From Qipengyuania sp. (GTDB taxonomy: Bacteria; Pseudomonadota; Alphaproteobacteria; Sphingomonadales; Sphingomonadaceae): 64,000 nucleotides of DNA. Below, in pieces: positions 27,431 to 35,447 of the stretch. Position numbers and translations under genes: made by a program. The notes under the pieces were generated by a model. That model had not been told where the DNA came from and did not search any database. It worked only from the letters and a program-made list of their open reading frames with translations. Each line of letters opens with the position of its first letter. The first letter of the stretch is position 1. The stretch is taken from positions 62,001 to 126,000 of the forward strand of contig JAIETR010000002.1 in the NCBI GenBank assembly GCA_019745075.1, in the 5' to 3' direction.

Positions 27431-27445
27431 CACTAAAGAGTGGTT
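27431..27445. promoter_or_regulatory. candidate AlkS operator upstream of alkS
   Basis: CACTAAAGAGTGGTT matches the alkB-alkT site (CACTAAAGTGTGGTT) at 14 of 15 positions and in the same orientation relative to the plus strand. It is 44 bp before the chosen alkS start (27489). In GPo1, AlkS controls both its own promoter and the alkB promoter, so a shared site in these two places is what one would expect. Confidence 0.55.
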
Positions 27446-27488
27446 CTGGTTTGCGCGCCGGCTGGCCCGCCATTATGGTTCCGCCCCG

Positions 27489-30272
27489 ATGGCGCATCCA
27501 AAAGCAGATGATAAAGCATCGACGGACGTGCGAGGCATTCGAGCGGATGAGCCTGGGTCCCAGCCGCGATCTGCAACACGGTCTCCGGAGACAGACCCTC
27601 GCCCCCGACAAAGCGCACAGCCTCCGGCGGGCTCCGTCAAGGAGCGGGTGGCGTCGTTGGCGTCGGGATGCCTTCCACGCCCTCGCCTCTTCGCTATCGA
27701 CAAGCCGACGCGCTGCTTTCTCCTTCGCGCGCCCCGGGGCTACGGGAAAAGTGTCGCGATGGCTCAGCACTGGGCCGATCGCCGGCACGCCGGTGCTGCG
27801 GCGGCCTGGGTTCCCATCAAGGAATGCCGGCACAATCTGCAGCTGCTCGCGGAACGAATCTGCGCGCAGCTCTCCGCAACCTGCGAGGCCGGCGGCCGCG
27901 ACACGCCGCCTGCACCGCCCACGGAAAGTCCTCCCAGCCTCTATGACCTCGCCGACTGGCTCCGAGACACCAGGGATCGGCTGGGATCAAAGGTTGTGAT
28001 CTGCCTCGACGACCTTGAGTTTGATCTGCGTTCGCTGGAACAGATCGAGGATTTTATGCTGGCGGCGCCGGCCGGAGTGGAATTCATCGCGGCGACCTCG
28101 TCGGACACCGGCTTTGCGCGAATGAAAGCCCGGCAAGAAATCCAGGAGTTAAGGACTGATGCGCTTGCCTTCACATTCGAAGAAGCAAAAGCAGCCGCTT
28201 GCGGTCGGGAAGGGCCAGCAGTCTCGGAAGCAGAGATATATTCGCTTTGGAAGCGCACCAAAGGCTGGCCGGAAGTCTTTTGCCTTTTGATGCAAGCGGC
28301 ATCGGAAAGCCGGCCCTCGCCCGACCGCCTTATAGCCGACCACGTCACAGGCAGAGACATCGACCTGGATAAATACTTCCGGATCACAATCCTGAACTCA
28401 CTCGCCGATGACGTTCTGGAGTTTTGTGTTTGCGCATCAATTCTTGGATCGATATCCGCAGACTATTTCAACCATGTGTTCCGTAGGAACGATGGGGCTT
28501 ACTATATCGACAAACTTTCCGCCGACCAGATGGTTTTGCGAGCGCTGGACCGATCCCAGACGGCGTATGAATTCCACCCGTTGCTTCGCGAATTTCTCGA
28601 GCACAGATTCTCGGTAGAGCATCGCGGCTCGAAGCCAAACCTGCTCGCCCGCGCCGCCCAATGGCAAAGACAAAACAACAACAGTCGCGAAAGCATCAGC
28701 CTTTCCTTACGCGCGGGCGAGAACGAATCGGCCGCTGAGGTCGCATCTGAAAACATGATGGATATTGCGCTGCGGCAGGGCGAGATAGATCAAATCCAAT
28801 CATGGCAAAGCAGTTTTTCCGCTGCTGTCGTTTCTGGCGCTCCAACAATCGCTCTTGGCCTGGCCTGGGCCCAGATTTTTAGTCACGACCACCAGCGGGC
28901 GGGCGGCCTGTTGGCCGATTTGCGCGCCATTGACCTCGGCGGTCTTGATCAACAAGCACGCCGACAAATGGAGTGCTGGTGCGACCTTATCACCGCCATT
29001 GGCGAGGCGACCGGCGACAATCTGACGGAAAGCCGGCGTCAGTGTGAAGCCTGGATAAAGGTCTATGACGAGGCGGATCTCGTCTGCAAAGGCGCCATCC
29101 TCACATGTCTTTGCTTCATTGCGGCCAGTGAACACCGGTTTGATGATCTAAGGAAGGCGTGCTTGGAAGCATCATCGGTAAACAACATCGCCGATCACCG
29201 CTACGCGCTGGGCTGGCTTCACAGCGCTATGATTTTCGCCGAGCTTTCTAGGGGCGATATGCGCGCGGGGGCTGCGCTGCTCCGAAAAGCTCGTGACGAC
29301 GACACTGCTGAAATCAATACGACCCCGTTTTCCGTAAACCTCCTGAACACGCTGGAACTTGAACTTCAATACGAGGTCAACCAACTGGACGGCCTGGAAA
29401 CACGCGTCGATGAGATCCTTGATTTTGTGCGGCAGCATGGCATCGTCGATTTTACATTTTCGGCTTATCGTACCGCGGCAGCAATTGTCCGACGCAATGG
29501 CGATCTAAAGGGCGCAGTCGAACTTCTTCAGGATATGCGCGTGATAGCGGGAGAATTCGGCTTCTTCCGGCTTGACGTCCTGGCGCGCTTGACGCTCGCG
29601 GATCTGTTCGTTGTAGAGAGCGCGGAGCAGGCGACCGCTATTTTGCCGAACCGCGGCCACCCTGTCTTTCTCACGTCTCACGGGCCGTATCTGCGCGCAC
29701 GGCAATCGCTGACCGAAGCTCGCATTGCGGCGCGACAGGGCAAATTTCACCTTTCCAACCGCCTAGCGAACGTCGCTTTAGACCATGCGCGCCGATCAGA
29801 ACTGGGCAGGCTGGAGGTTGCGGCGCTGCTCTGCACCGCCGTTGCTTGGGCGGGGACAGGACGAGCCGCCCTCTCCGAGCAACGCGTAGCCGACGCGATC
29901 GATATGGCTTCCCGACTTGGGTGTTATCGCACGCTCCTCGATGAGCGGTGGCATCTGCAGGCACTTGGATCCATCTCGACGCCGCTGTTGAACCTCATTC
30001 CGAGCCAGGAGGAATTGGGGTGTCGCGAACCTGCGCCGGGCGACCATCGCGTACGCTCGCCGAACAGCGAGGCTTCCGTTGTGCTCACGAGAAAAGAACT
30101 GGCAATGCTTCACAGGATAAGAGAAGGGCTCTCTAATCGTGATATCTCGATCAAGCATCGAATAAGTGAAGACACAGTGAAATGGCACATTCGCAATATT
30201 TTTTCTAAGTTGATGGTCAGAAACAGAGTTCAAGCGCTTCTAAAGGCAGAGCGAATCGGTATTCTACGATGA
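27489..30272 (+). CDS. alkS: AlkS-like MalT/LuxR-family ATP-dependent activator
   Basis: A 927-residue regulator from ATG 27489 (a TTG at 27363 would add 42 residues but would put the candidate operator inside the gene). It has a nucleotide-binding loop RAPRGYGKSVAMAQ (about residues 81-94), a Walker B-like VVICLDDLEFDL, a long helical-repeat sensor region and a C-terminal LuxR HTH (LTRKELAMLHRIREGLSNRD, then ISEDTVKWHIRNIFSKL). AlkS of GPo1 has the same architecture and activates the alk genes when alkanes are present. It lies downstream of alkT, as in alkST clusters (in reverse order). Confidence 0.9.
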   Translation: MAHPKADDKASTDVRGIRADEPGSQPRSATRSPETDPRPRQSAQPPAGSVKERVASLASGCLPRPRLFAIDKPTRCFLLRAPRGYGKSVAMAQHWADRRHAGAAAAWVPIKECRHNLQLLAERICAQLSATCEAGGRDTPPAPPTESPPSLYDLADWLRDTRDRLGSKVVICLDDLEFDLRSLEQIEDFMLAAPAGVEFIAATSSDTGFARMKARQEIQELRTDALAFTFEEAKAAACGREGPAVSEAEIYSLWKRTKGWPEVFCLLMQAASESRPSPDRLIADHVTGRDIDLDKYFRITILNSLADDVLEFCVCASILGSISADYFNHVFRRNDGAYYIDKLSADQMVLRALDRSQTAYEFHPLLREFLEHRFSVEHRGSKPNLLARAAQWQRQNNNSRESISLSLRAGENESAAEVASENMMDIALRQGEIDQIQSWQSSFSAAVVSGAPTIALGLAWAQIFSHDHQRAGGLLADLRAIDLGGLDQQARRQMECWCDLITAIGEATGDNLTESRRQCEAWIKVYDEADLVCKGAILTCLCFIAASEHRFDDLRKACLEASSVNNIADHRYALGWLHSAMIFAELSRGDMRAGAALLRKARDDDTAEINTTPFSVNLLNTLELELQYEVNQLDGLETRVDEILDFVRQHGIVDFTFSAYRTAAAIVRRNGDLKGAVELLQDMRVIAGEFGFFRLDVLARLTLADLFVVESAEQATAILPNRGHPVFLTSHGPYLRARQSLTEARIAARQGKFHLSNRLANVALDHARRSELGRLEVAALLCTAVAWAGTGRAALSEQRVADAIDMASRLGCYRTLLDERWHLQALGSISTPLLNLIPSQEELGCREPAPGDHRVRSPNSEASVVLTRKELAMLHRIREGLSNRDISIKHRISEDTVKWHIRNIFSKLMVRNRVQALLKAERIGILR

Positions 30273-30375
30273 ACGAAATGTTGTTGCATGTAGTCATTGC
30301 GACCAATAGGCTTTGTGGGGGTAGGCTCACGATTGTTCTGCCGAACTTTCTCACACCGCGAAAGATCCGACAATC

Positions 30376-30753
30376 ATGCCCGTGAACACACATCTCACTG
30401 ATAACCACTGGGTTGAATTGAGCGGAGACATTGTCGTAGCGCGGCTACGCGGCCCGGTGACAGAGGAAGTGCTCGCGATCCTCCACGAACGCGTTGTCAT
30501 GCTCCTCCAAAGCACCGCCTCACGCAATGTGCTTTATGACGCCCTGGAGATGGACCCGCCCACGGTGGAACTCACCCTCGTCCAGCAGCGGATGAGCGAG
30601 GCCGTTTCCCAAAAGAGCGGTCGCGTCGCAATCCTGGTACCCAGCACCCGAATCGCATACCTGTCGAGGATCGCCTTCGGACGAAGCGAGCACCGCGTAT
30701 TCTACAACGATCTCGCGAACGCGATCGCCTGGCTCAATGACGCTGCGGAGTGA
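30376..30753 (+). CDS. small STAS/SpoIIAA-like protein, unknown role
   Basis: A 125-residue soluble protein that starts 103 bp after alkS. The pattern HWVELSGDIVVARLRGPVTE, a helix, then NVLYDALEMDPPTVEL, then RVAILVPSTRIAYLSRIAFG alternates strands and helices like a SpoIIAA/STAS-like fold (proteins that sometimes bind lipids or nucleotides). The fold call is by eye. Linkage to alkS suggests a role in alkane sensing or stress, but there is no direct evidence. Confidence 0.55.
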   Translation: MPVNTHLTDNHWVELSGDIVVARLRGPVTEEVLAILHERVVMLLQSTASRNVLYDALEMDPPTVELTLVQQRMSEAVSQKSGRVAILVPSTRIAYLSRIAFGRSEHRVFYNDLANAIAWLNDAAE

Positions 30754-31274
30754 TCCCGAACAAGTCGGTGTTTGAAAGCTATTCGTTTGTAGGATATTTG
30801 GCCTTCTTGGCCATTTCTTCCATTGCCTCCAAAGCTTTGACAGCCGCTCTTTGGCTGCCGCCGCTGCTTTCTGAGCCGTGACGAGCAGTCCTTTGCTTTT
30901 TAGTCCAATCGGCCTCCATTGGTCAGGCGGGCGTCGCACTCTGCGCGAATGCGTTGATCGAAAGGCTGAGAGCCGGGACGGATGAAAGGGCGGGGCAGTT
31001 CATCCTGACTGCGCAGCATTCGACGATGTTCGCGATCTTGAAAGCGGTGGAGCGGAGCGATTGCGAGCCTCGCGATATCGTTCGGCATGCCGACGTTCGC
31101 CTGAGCCTGGCTCGGCTAATCAATTTGCGAAGTGGACCACGCATACCTCCATGCAAGATACCTCCATGCAAGAACGTTCGAACCGATCGCGTCTGCTCCC
31201 GAACGCGTGTCAGATTTCACTCGCCGTCCCCAAGTGACGCGGACGAGTCCCACTCCGCCTCGTTTTTTGCAAAC
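30754..31274. other. gene-free stretch with a 15-bp tandem duplication
   Basis: About 520 bp between the STAS-like gene and the P450 module with no supported gene. A plus-strand open frame from 30954 has no recognisable domain and reads on into the antisense of the thioesterase gene. The stretch contains an exact tandem duplication, ATACCTCCATGCAAG at 31143-31157 and again at 31158-31172. The area is probably the seam between the alk cluster and the CYP153 cluster. Confidence 0.5.
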
Positions 31275-31673
31275 TCAGCCCTTCATTGCATAGGCCCCGC
31301 GGCCGCTGGCGAGGAGCTTGCCGGTCTCCCCGCTAACGCGCACCTCGGCGACGCTCAGGCGCTTTCCAATCCGCACAATAATCCCGCGCGCCGTCAGCGA
31401 CTCCCTGCTGGCCGGCCGATGATAATCGACGTGGATGTCGGCGGTGGAGGTGCAGACGTGACCCGCGGCGAGTACCGTATAGAAGCCGGTCAGATCAATC
31501 AGAGCAGCGAGCACGCCGCCATGCATAGCCGGCAGAGCAGGGTTAGAAATCATCTCTTCCCGCCAAGGCATCGCGATCGTGATCCCGTCGGGGCCGCTCT
31601 CGCGCAAGCTCACCCCTAACCACTGGTGAAATGGTGCTACATGGAGCGCCTGTTCGAGCAACTCAGGCGTCAT
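31275..31673 (-). CDS. PaaI-type acyl-CoA thioesterase
   Basis: A 132-residue hotdog-fold protein. The PaaI-family segment is NPALPAMHGGVLAALIDLTG, including the HGG turn and the acidic residue on the following helix, with ADIHVDYHRPAS further on. Such enzymes hydrolyse aryl- or acyl-CoA thioesters. Start at ATG 31673 gives the usual length; the in-frame extension to 32024 is a shadow of the ferredoxin gene. It lies 52 bp downstream of the ferredoxin and is probably in the P450 operon. Confidence 0.85.
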   Translation of the reverse strand: MTPELLEQALHVAPFHQWLGVSLRESGPDGITIAMPWREEMISNPALPAMHGGVLAALIDLTGFYTVLAAGHVCTSTADIHVDYHRPASRESLTARGIIVRIGKRLSVAEVRVSGETGKLLASGRGAYAMKG

Positions 31674-31725
31674 GCTCTGCCGATGGGGGTGACAAGCCCC
31701 AGGCGCAGCGCGGTGCTTGGCGCCA

Positions 31726-32052
31726 TCAGTACTGCTGCGCGGGCACGTGCAGAACCAGGCCATCGAGGTCGGCCTCGAGCGCGATCTGGCAGGCGAGCCG
31801 ACTGTCTTCGGTTGCGCCCTCGGCAAATTGCAGCAGTTCGGATTCCATGCTGCCTTCCGCGAGCCGCCCGACTCGGTCGATCCAGGCCGAATCGACGTGG
31901 ACGTGGCACGTAGCGCACGCACATACCCCGCCGCAGTCCCCGTCGATTCCCGGCACATCGTTGCACAGCGCCGCATCGCGGGCCGAGGAGCCGGCCTCGA
32001 TATCGACCGGGTAGGTTCGGCCATCGGCGCCGACGAAAGTGAGCTTGACCAC
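31726..32052 (-). CDS. 2Fe-2S ferredoxin for the P450
   Basis: A 108-residue [2Fe-2S] ferredoxin of the putidaredoxin/terpredoxin type. Cluster ligands are in GDCGGVCACATCHVHV, with the last Cys in RLACQIAL near residue 87. Its start is 23 bp after the P450 stop, so it is very likely the electron donor of that enzyme. No ferredoxin reductase gene accompanies the pair. Confidence 0.93.
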   Translation of the reverse strand: MVKLTFVGADGRTYPVDIEAGSSARDAALCNDVPGIDGDCGGVCACATCHVHVDSAWIDRVGRLAEGSMESELLQFAEGATEDSRLACQIALEADLDGLVLHVPAQQY

Positions 32053-32075
32053 GGTTCTCGTCTTTCTCGTAAAGG

Positions 32076-33353
32076 TCAGTGGGCGTGGAGCCGTACCGGA
32101 AGGCGGGTTAATCCGCGCACGAAATTGGACAGCAGGCGCTCGGGTTCGGCGACCACCTCGACGAAGCGGAAGCGTTTCTGAATCTCTTCCCAGATGATGC
32201 GCAACTGCAGTTCGGCCAGCCGATTGCCCATGCAGCGATGGATGCCATAGCCGAAGGAAAGATGATGGCGTGGATTCGGCCGGTCGACGATGAATTCTTC
32301 AGCGCGATCGATCACCGTCTCATCGCGGTTGCCCGAAAGATACCACATAACGACCTTGTCACCTTTGCGGATGCGCTTGCCGCCGAACTCGGTATCTTCG
32401 AGAGCAGTGCGCCGCATGTGCGTGAGCGGCGTCTGCCAGCGGATGATCTCCGGCACCATGCTCGCAATCAGCGAGGGGTCTTCGCGAAGCTTGCGGTACT
32501 GGTCGGGATGGCGGTTGAGCGCCAGCACCCCGCCGCTGATCGAATTGCGGGTGGTGTCGTTGCCGCCGACGATGAGCAGCAAGAGGTTGCCGAGGAATTC
32601 GAGGAACGGCATGTCGCGGGTTGCCGGGGAGTTAGTCATCATCGAGATGAGGTCGTTGCCTCCCGGTTTGTCGATCCGCTGCTCCCACAGGTCCTTGAAG
32701 TACATCGCGCACCCGATCAATTCCTCGCGGCGCTGCTCGTAGGATTCGACGATTCCGGAGCCCGGAATAGCTGTGGTGACGTCGGACCACCGGGTTAGTT
32801 TGGCCCGCTCCTCCCAGGGAAAGTCGAATAGCGTCGCTAGCGTCATCGTGGTCAATTCGACCGAGACGCTTTGCACCCAGTCGATGTCCTCGCCGACGGG
32901 GAGGGAATCGAGGATCTCCGCTGCGCGCTCGCGGATGACGGGTTCGAGCAGGAGCAGGTTCGACGGCGCCACCGCCGGGGTCACCGCCTTGCGCTGCGCA
33001 TCGTGCTTGGGCGGGTCCATCGCGATGAACATCTCGAGCTCGAGATTGCTCTGGTCGCGGTGCATGTCCTCGATAGCTATGCCACCGAGCTTGGCCTCGG
33101 ACGAGAACACCTTGTGATTGGTGTCCACCGCCATGATGTCGTCGAACCTGGTCACCGACCAGTAAGGCCCGTAGGCGCTCTCGGCGCAGTAATGGACGGG
33201 ATCCTCGCGTCTCAACCGTTCGAAGAACAGCCCGATCGTGTCGTTCTGGAACAGGCTCGGTCGGGAGACATCGATCTCCTCCAGCGGGATGCTGGACACC
33301 CTCTGAGGCGTGTCCAGCTCCGGCGCGAGACTCTCATTCGCCAACGTCGCCAT
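32076..33353 (-). CDS. CYP153-type cytochrome P450, probable alkane/alicyclic terminal hydroxylase
   Basis: A 425-residue soluble P450. The I-helix motif is LLIVGGNDTTRNSISGG (about residues 256-272), the ExxR is in MVPEIIRWQTPL, and the haem loop is LSFGYGIHRCMGNRLAELQL with the Cys ligand near residue 370. GGNDTTRNS and the haem loop are characteristic of CYP153, a family that hydroxylates the terminal carbon of medium-chain alkanes, cyclic alkanes and terpenes. ATG at 33353 has AGGAGG five bases upstream, which settles the start against the in-frame ATG at 33377. Confidence 0.93.
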   Translation of the reverse strand: MATLANESLAPELDTPQRVSSIPLEEIDVSRPSLFQNDTIGLFFERLRREDPVHYCAESAYGPYWSVTRFDDIMAVDTNHKVFSSEAKLGGIAIEDMHRDQSNLELEMFIAMDPPKHDAQRKAVTPAVAPSNLLLLEPVIRERAAEILDSLPVGEDIDWVQSVSVELTTMTLATLFDFPWEERAKLTRWSDVTTAIPGSGIVESYEQRREELIGCAMYFKDLWEQRIDKPGGNDLISMMTNSPATRDMPFLEFLGNLLLLIVGGNDTTRNSISGGVLALNRHPDQYRKLREDPSLIASMVPEIIRWQTPLTHMRRTALEDTEFGGKRIRKGDKVVMWYLSGNRDETVIDRAEEFIVDRPNPRHHLSFGYGIHRCMGNRLAELQLRIIWEEIQKRFRFVEVVAEPERLLSNFVRGLTRLPVRLHAH

Positions 33354-33508
33354 GACCGCCTCCTGATATTTCCCCACGAGTGCTCATTCTAGCGCAGCGG
33401 GAACAGAAACGTCAATAAAGATGATAAGGTTTAAAAGCGAAGAATGCAGGGCGGCTTCCGATCAAGCGGGACTGGACAGGGTAGATCGCCAACTCTTATA
33501 AGGTTTCG
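33354..33508. promoter_or_regulatory. divergent promoter region of the P450 and GntR genes
   Basis: A 155-bp gap between divergent genes. ATAAGGTTT occurs twice in the same orientation, at 33424-33432 and 33498-33506. The second copy also serves as the ribosome-binding region of the GntR gene, so the repeat may be a regulator site or partly coincidence. No clear -35/-10 pair was fixed. Confidence 0.35.
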
Positions 33509-34294
33509 ATGGCAGAGGCACTGGAGCCCACCACACAACGGGCGCCCAACGAGCGCACGGGCGCTTCCAAAGCAAAGCGCGCGCTCGTGCTCGCACGCGA
33601 GATTGTCGACGACATCGAAGCGAACGCGCACGGCCCCGGCGATCGGCTGCCGCGCGAAGAGGACATGCTTGCCCGTTACGAGGTCGCCCGAGCTACCCTG
33701 CGCGAGGCGTTGCGATTCCTCGAACTTCAGGGAGTGATCCATCTCCAGCCAGGCCGAGGTGGGGGGCCCGTGGTGGCACGGCCGCAGACCGCGGACTTCG
33801 CCAGTTCGATGGCTCTGATCCTGCAGTTCATGGACACCGATTTGCGCTCGCTCCTTGACCTGCGCGAGGCAGTCGCCCCAGCAGTTGCTCAGCGAGCGGC
33901 CGAGCATGCCACTGCGGCCGACCTCGCGGCGCTGGAAGATTGCCTGGCCCAGCTCGAGCGCGAGCACGAGGCACCTGAATTCGAAGAGACCAACCGGCGT
34001 TTTCACGACCTGCTCGGGTGGGCCAGCGGTAATCCGGCCTTCGGGCTGCTAGTCTCGGCGCTTCACCTGCTGACGCGCAACATGTCGATAAGCCTCGGGT
34101 ATTCGGCGCAGGAGCGCGCCGCGCAGCTACGCTGCCTCGGCCGCGTGCTTCATGCCGTCCGGATGCGCGATGCGGCAGGCGCGCGCGCCCAGATGGAAAG
34201 GCTGACCGCTGGATCGACCCGATACCTGACGGAGCGAAGTCCGGGAATCGTCGCGCAAAAAGTTCGTTGGGAAAACGCAAGCCGCCAGGCTTGA
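33509..34294 (+). CDS. GntR/FadR-family transcriptional regulator
   Basis: A 261-residue regulator with an N-terminal winged helix (PGDRLPREEDMLARYEVARA, TLREALRFLELQGVIHLQPG) and a C-terminal FCD ligand-binding domain (LRSLLDLREAVAPAVAQRAA, with ETNRRFHDLLGWASGN carrying a likely metal-binding His). It is divergent from the P450 operon and leads the plus-strand CoA-catabolic operon by 14 bp. It probably controls one or both with an acid or acyl-CoA effector. Confidence 0.92.
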   Translation: MAEALEPTTQRAPNERTGASKAKRALVLAREIVDDIEANAHGPGDRLPREEDMLARYEVARATLREALRFLELQGVIHLQPGRGGGPVVARPQTADFASSMALILQFMDTDLRSLLDLREAVAPAVAQRAAEHATAADLAALEDCLAQLEREHEAPEFEETNRRFHDLLGWASGNPAFGLLVSALHLLTRNMSISLGYSAQERAAQLRCLGRVLHAVRMRDAAGARAQMERLTAGSTRYLTERSPGIVAQKVRWENASRQA

Positions 34295-34307
34295 GGAAAG
34301 GAACAGC

Positions 34308-35447
34308 ATGGCTCTGCACAGCCGAATCTGCGATCTGCTGAAGATCGAGTACCCAATCGCCTTGGCCGGAATGGGCGGCGCGAGCGTGCCGGCGCTGGCC
34401 GCGGCGGTCTCGAATGCGGGGGGCTTGGGCGTGCTGGGAGCAGCGGCCTGCACGCCCGAGCGGTTGCGAGACTGGATCCGCGAAACTCGCGAGCTCACCG
34501 ACAAGCCGTTCGGTGTAGATACCTTGCTTCCGGCTTCGGTGCGCCGGGGCCCGGCTCCTCAGGCCGGCGGCGCACCGGTCGACCCTGTAGCCTTGCTGGA
34601 GGAATATCGGCAGTTCGCGCGGGAATTCATGGAGCGGGAAGGGCTTCCTCCGGTCGAACGCGCCGCTGCGATGCGCGCCGCGGGCGAAGCCGCGACCCAG
34701 GGCGGGCCGGCGCTGTTCTCCAAGGAATTTTTCGAGGCGCAGATGGAAGTGGTGATCGAGGAGAAAGTGCCGGTCTACGCCGCGGGCTTGGGCAACCCCG
34801 GGCCGTGGATGGACCGCCTCCACGCCAACGGCGCGATCGTGATGGCGGTGGTGGGCAAGGTCAAGCACGCGCAGCAGGTGGTGGAATCCGGAGTCGACGT
34901 GATCGTGGCGCAGGGCCACGACGGGGGCGGCCACAACTCGCCGATCGGCACGATATCGCTGATCCCGCAGGTGGTCGACGCCGTCGGCGATCGCGTGCCG
35001 GTGCTGGGCGCCGGCGGCATTTCCGACGGGCGCGGGGTGGCCGCCGCGCTGATGCTCGGGGCCGAAGGCGCGTGGGTCGGCACCGCGTTCCTCGCGACCG
35101 ACGAGGCGGGCATCGAGGACTTCCAGAAGCAGGCGATCGCCCAAGGGGTCGATGCCGACACCGTCGTCAGCCGCTCGATCACCGGCAAGCCCGCGCGCAT
35201 GATCCGCAACAAGTGGGCCGACGCGTGGGTCTCGGCGGGCAAGGAGCCGTTGCCGATGCCCTACCAGTCGATGGTTTCCGGGCCAGTGCTGGCTGCGGGA
35301 ATAGCCGCCAAGCGCCAGGACATCATGCCCGGCTTCGCCGGGCAGGGGATCGGGTTGATCCACTCGGTGCGTCCGGCAGCCGAAGTGATGCGCGGCCTGG
35401 TCGCAGGGGCCGAACGTGCGCTGTCCATTGCCGACAACTTCCGGTGA
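34308..35447 (+). CDS. nitronate monooxygenase / 2-nitropropane dioxygenase-family flavoprotein
   Basis: A 379-residue FMN TIM-barrel protein. Family segments are IEYPIALAGMGGASVPALAA near the N-terminus, VIVAQGHDGGGHNSPIGTIS (about residues 200-219, with the conserved His) and VLGAGGISDGRGVAAALMLG. In CoA-dependent degradation clusters this family often acts as an enoyl reductase or flavin-dependent oxidase rather than on nitroalkanes, so the substrate is open. It heads a run of closely spaced genes up to 43632. Confidence 0.85.
   Translation: MALHSRICDLLKIEYPIALAGMGGASVPALAAAVSNAGGLGVLGAAACTPERLRDWIRETRELTDKPFGVDTLLPASVRRGPAPQAGGAPVDPVALLEEYRQFAREFMEREGLPPVERAAAMRAAGEAATQGGPALFSKEFFEAQMEVVIEEKVPVYAAGLGNPGPWMDRLHANGAIVMAVVGKVKHAQQVVESGVDVIVAQGHDGGGHNSPIGTISLIPQVVDAVGDRVPVLGAGGISDGRGVAAALMLGAEGAWVGTAFLATDEAGIEDFQKQAIAQGVDADTVVSRSITGKPARMIRNKWADAWVSAGKEPLPMPYQSMVSGPVLAAGIAAKRQDIMPGFAGQGIGLIHSVRPAAEVMRGLVAGAERALSIADNFR

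Noticed and set aside
25842-27833. 663-codon open frame on the minus strand
   Set aside because: Antisense to alkT and to the start of alkS, crossing the alkB-alkT control region. No recognisable domain; alkT has all flavoprotein motifs.
31143-31172. possible CRISPR-like repeat
   Set aside because: Only two copies, no spacer between them and no cas gene nearby; it is a simple tandem duplication.
30954-31619. 221-codon open frame on the plus strand
   Set aside because: No recognisable domain; its second half is antisense to the thioesterase gene and it contains the 15-bp duplication. I could not support it as a gene.
34308-35447. reading the nitronate monooxygenase-like protein as a true nitroalkane-degrading enzyme
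   Set aside because: The family label is broad, and the gene sits in a CoA-dependent catabolic operon with no other nitro-compound gene, so a specific nitroalkane role is not supported.
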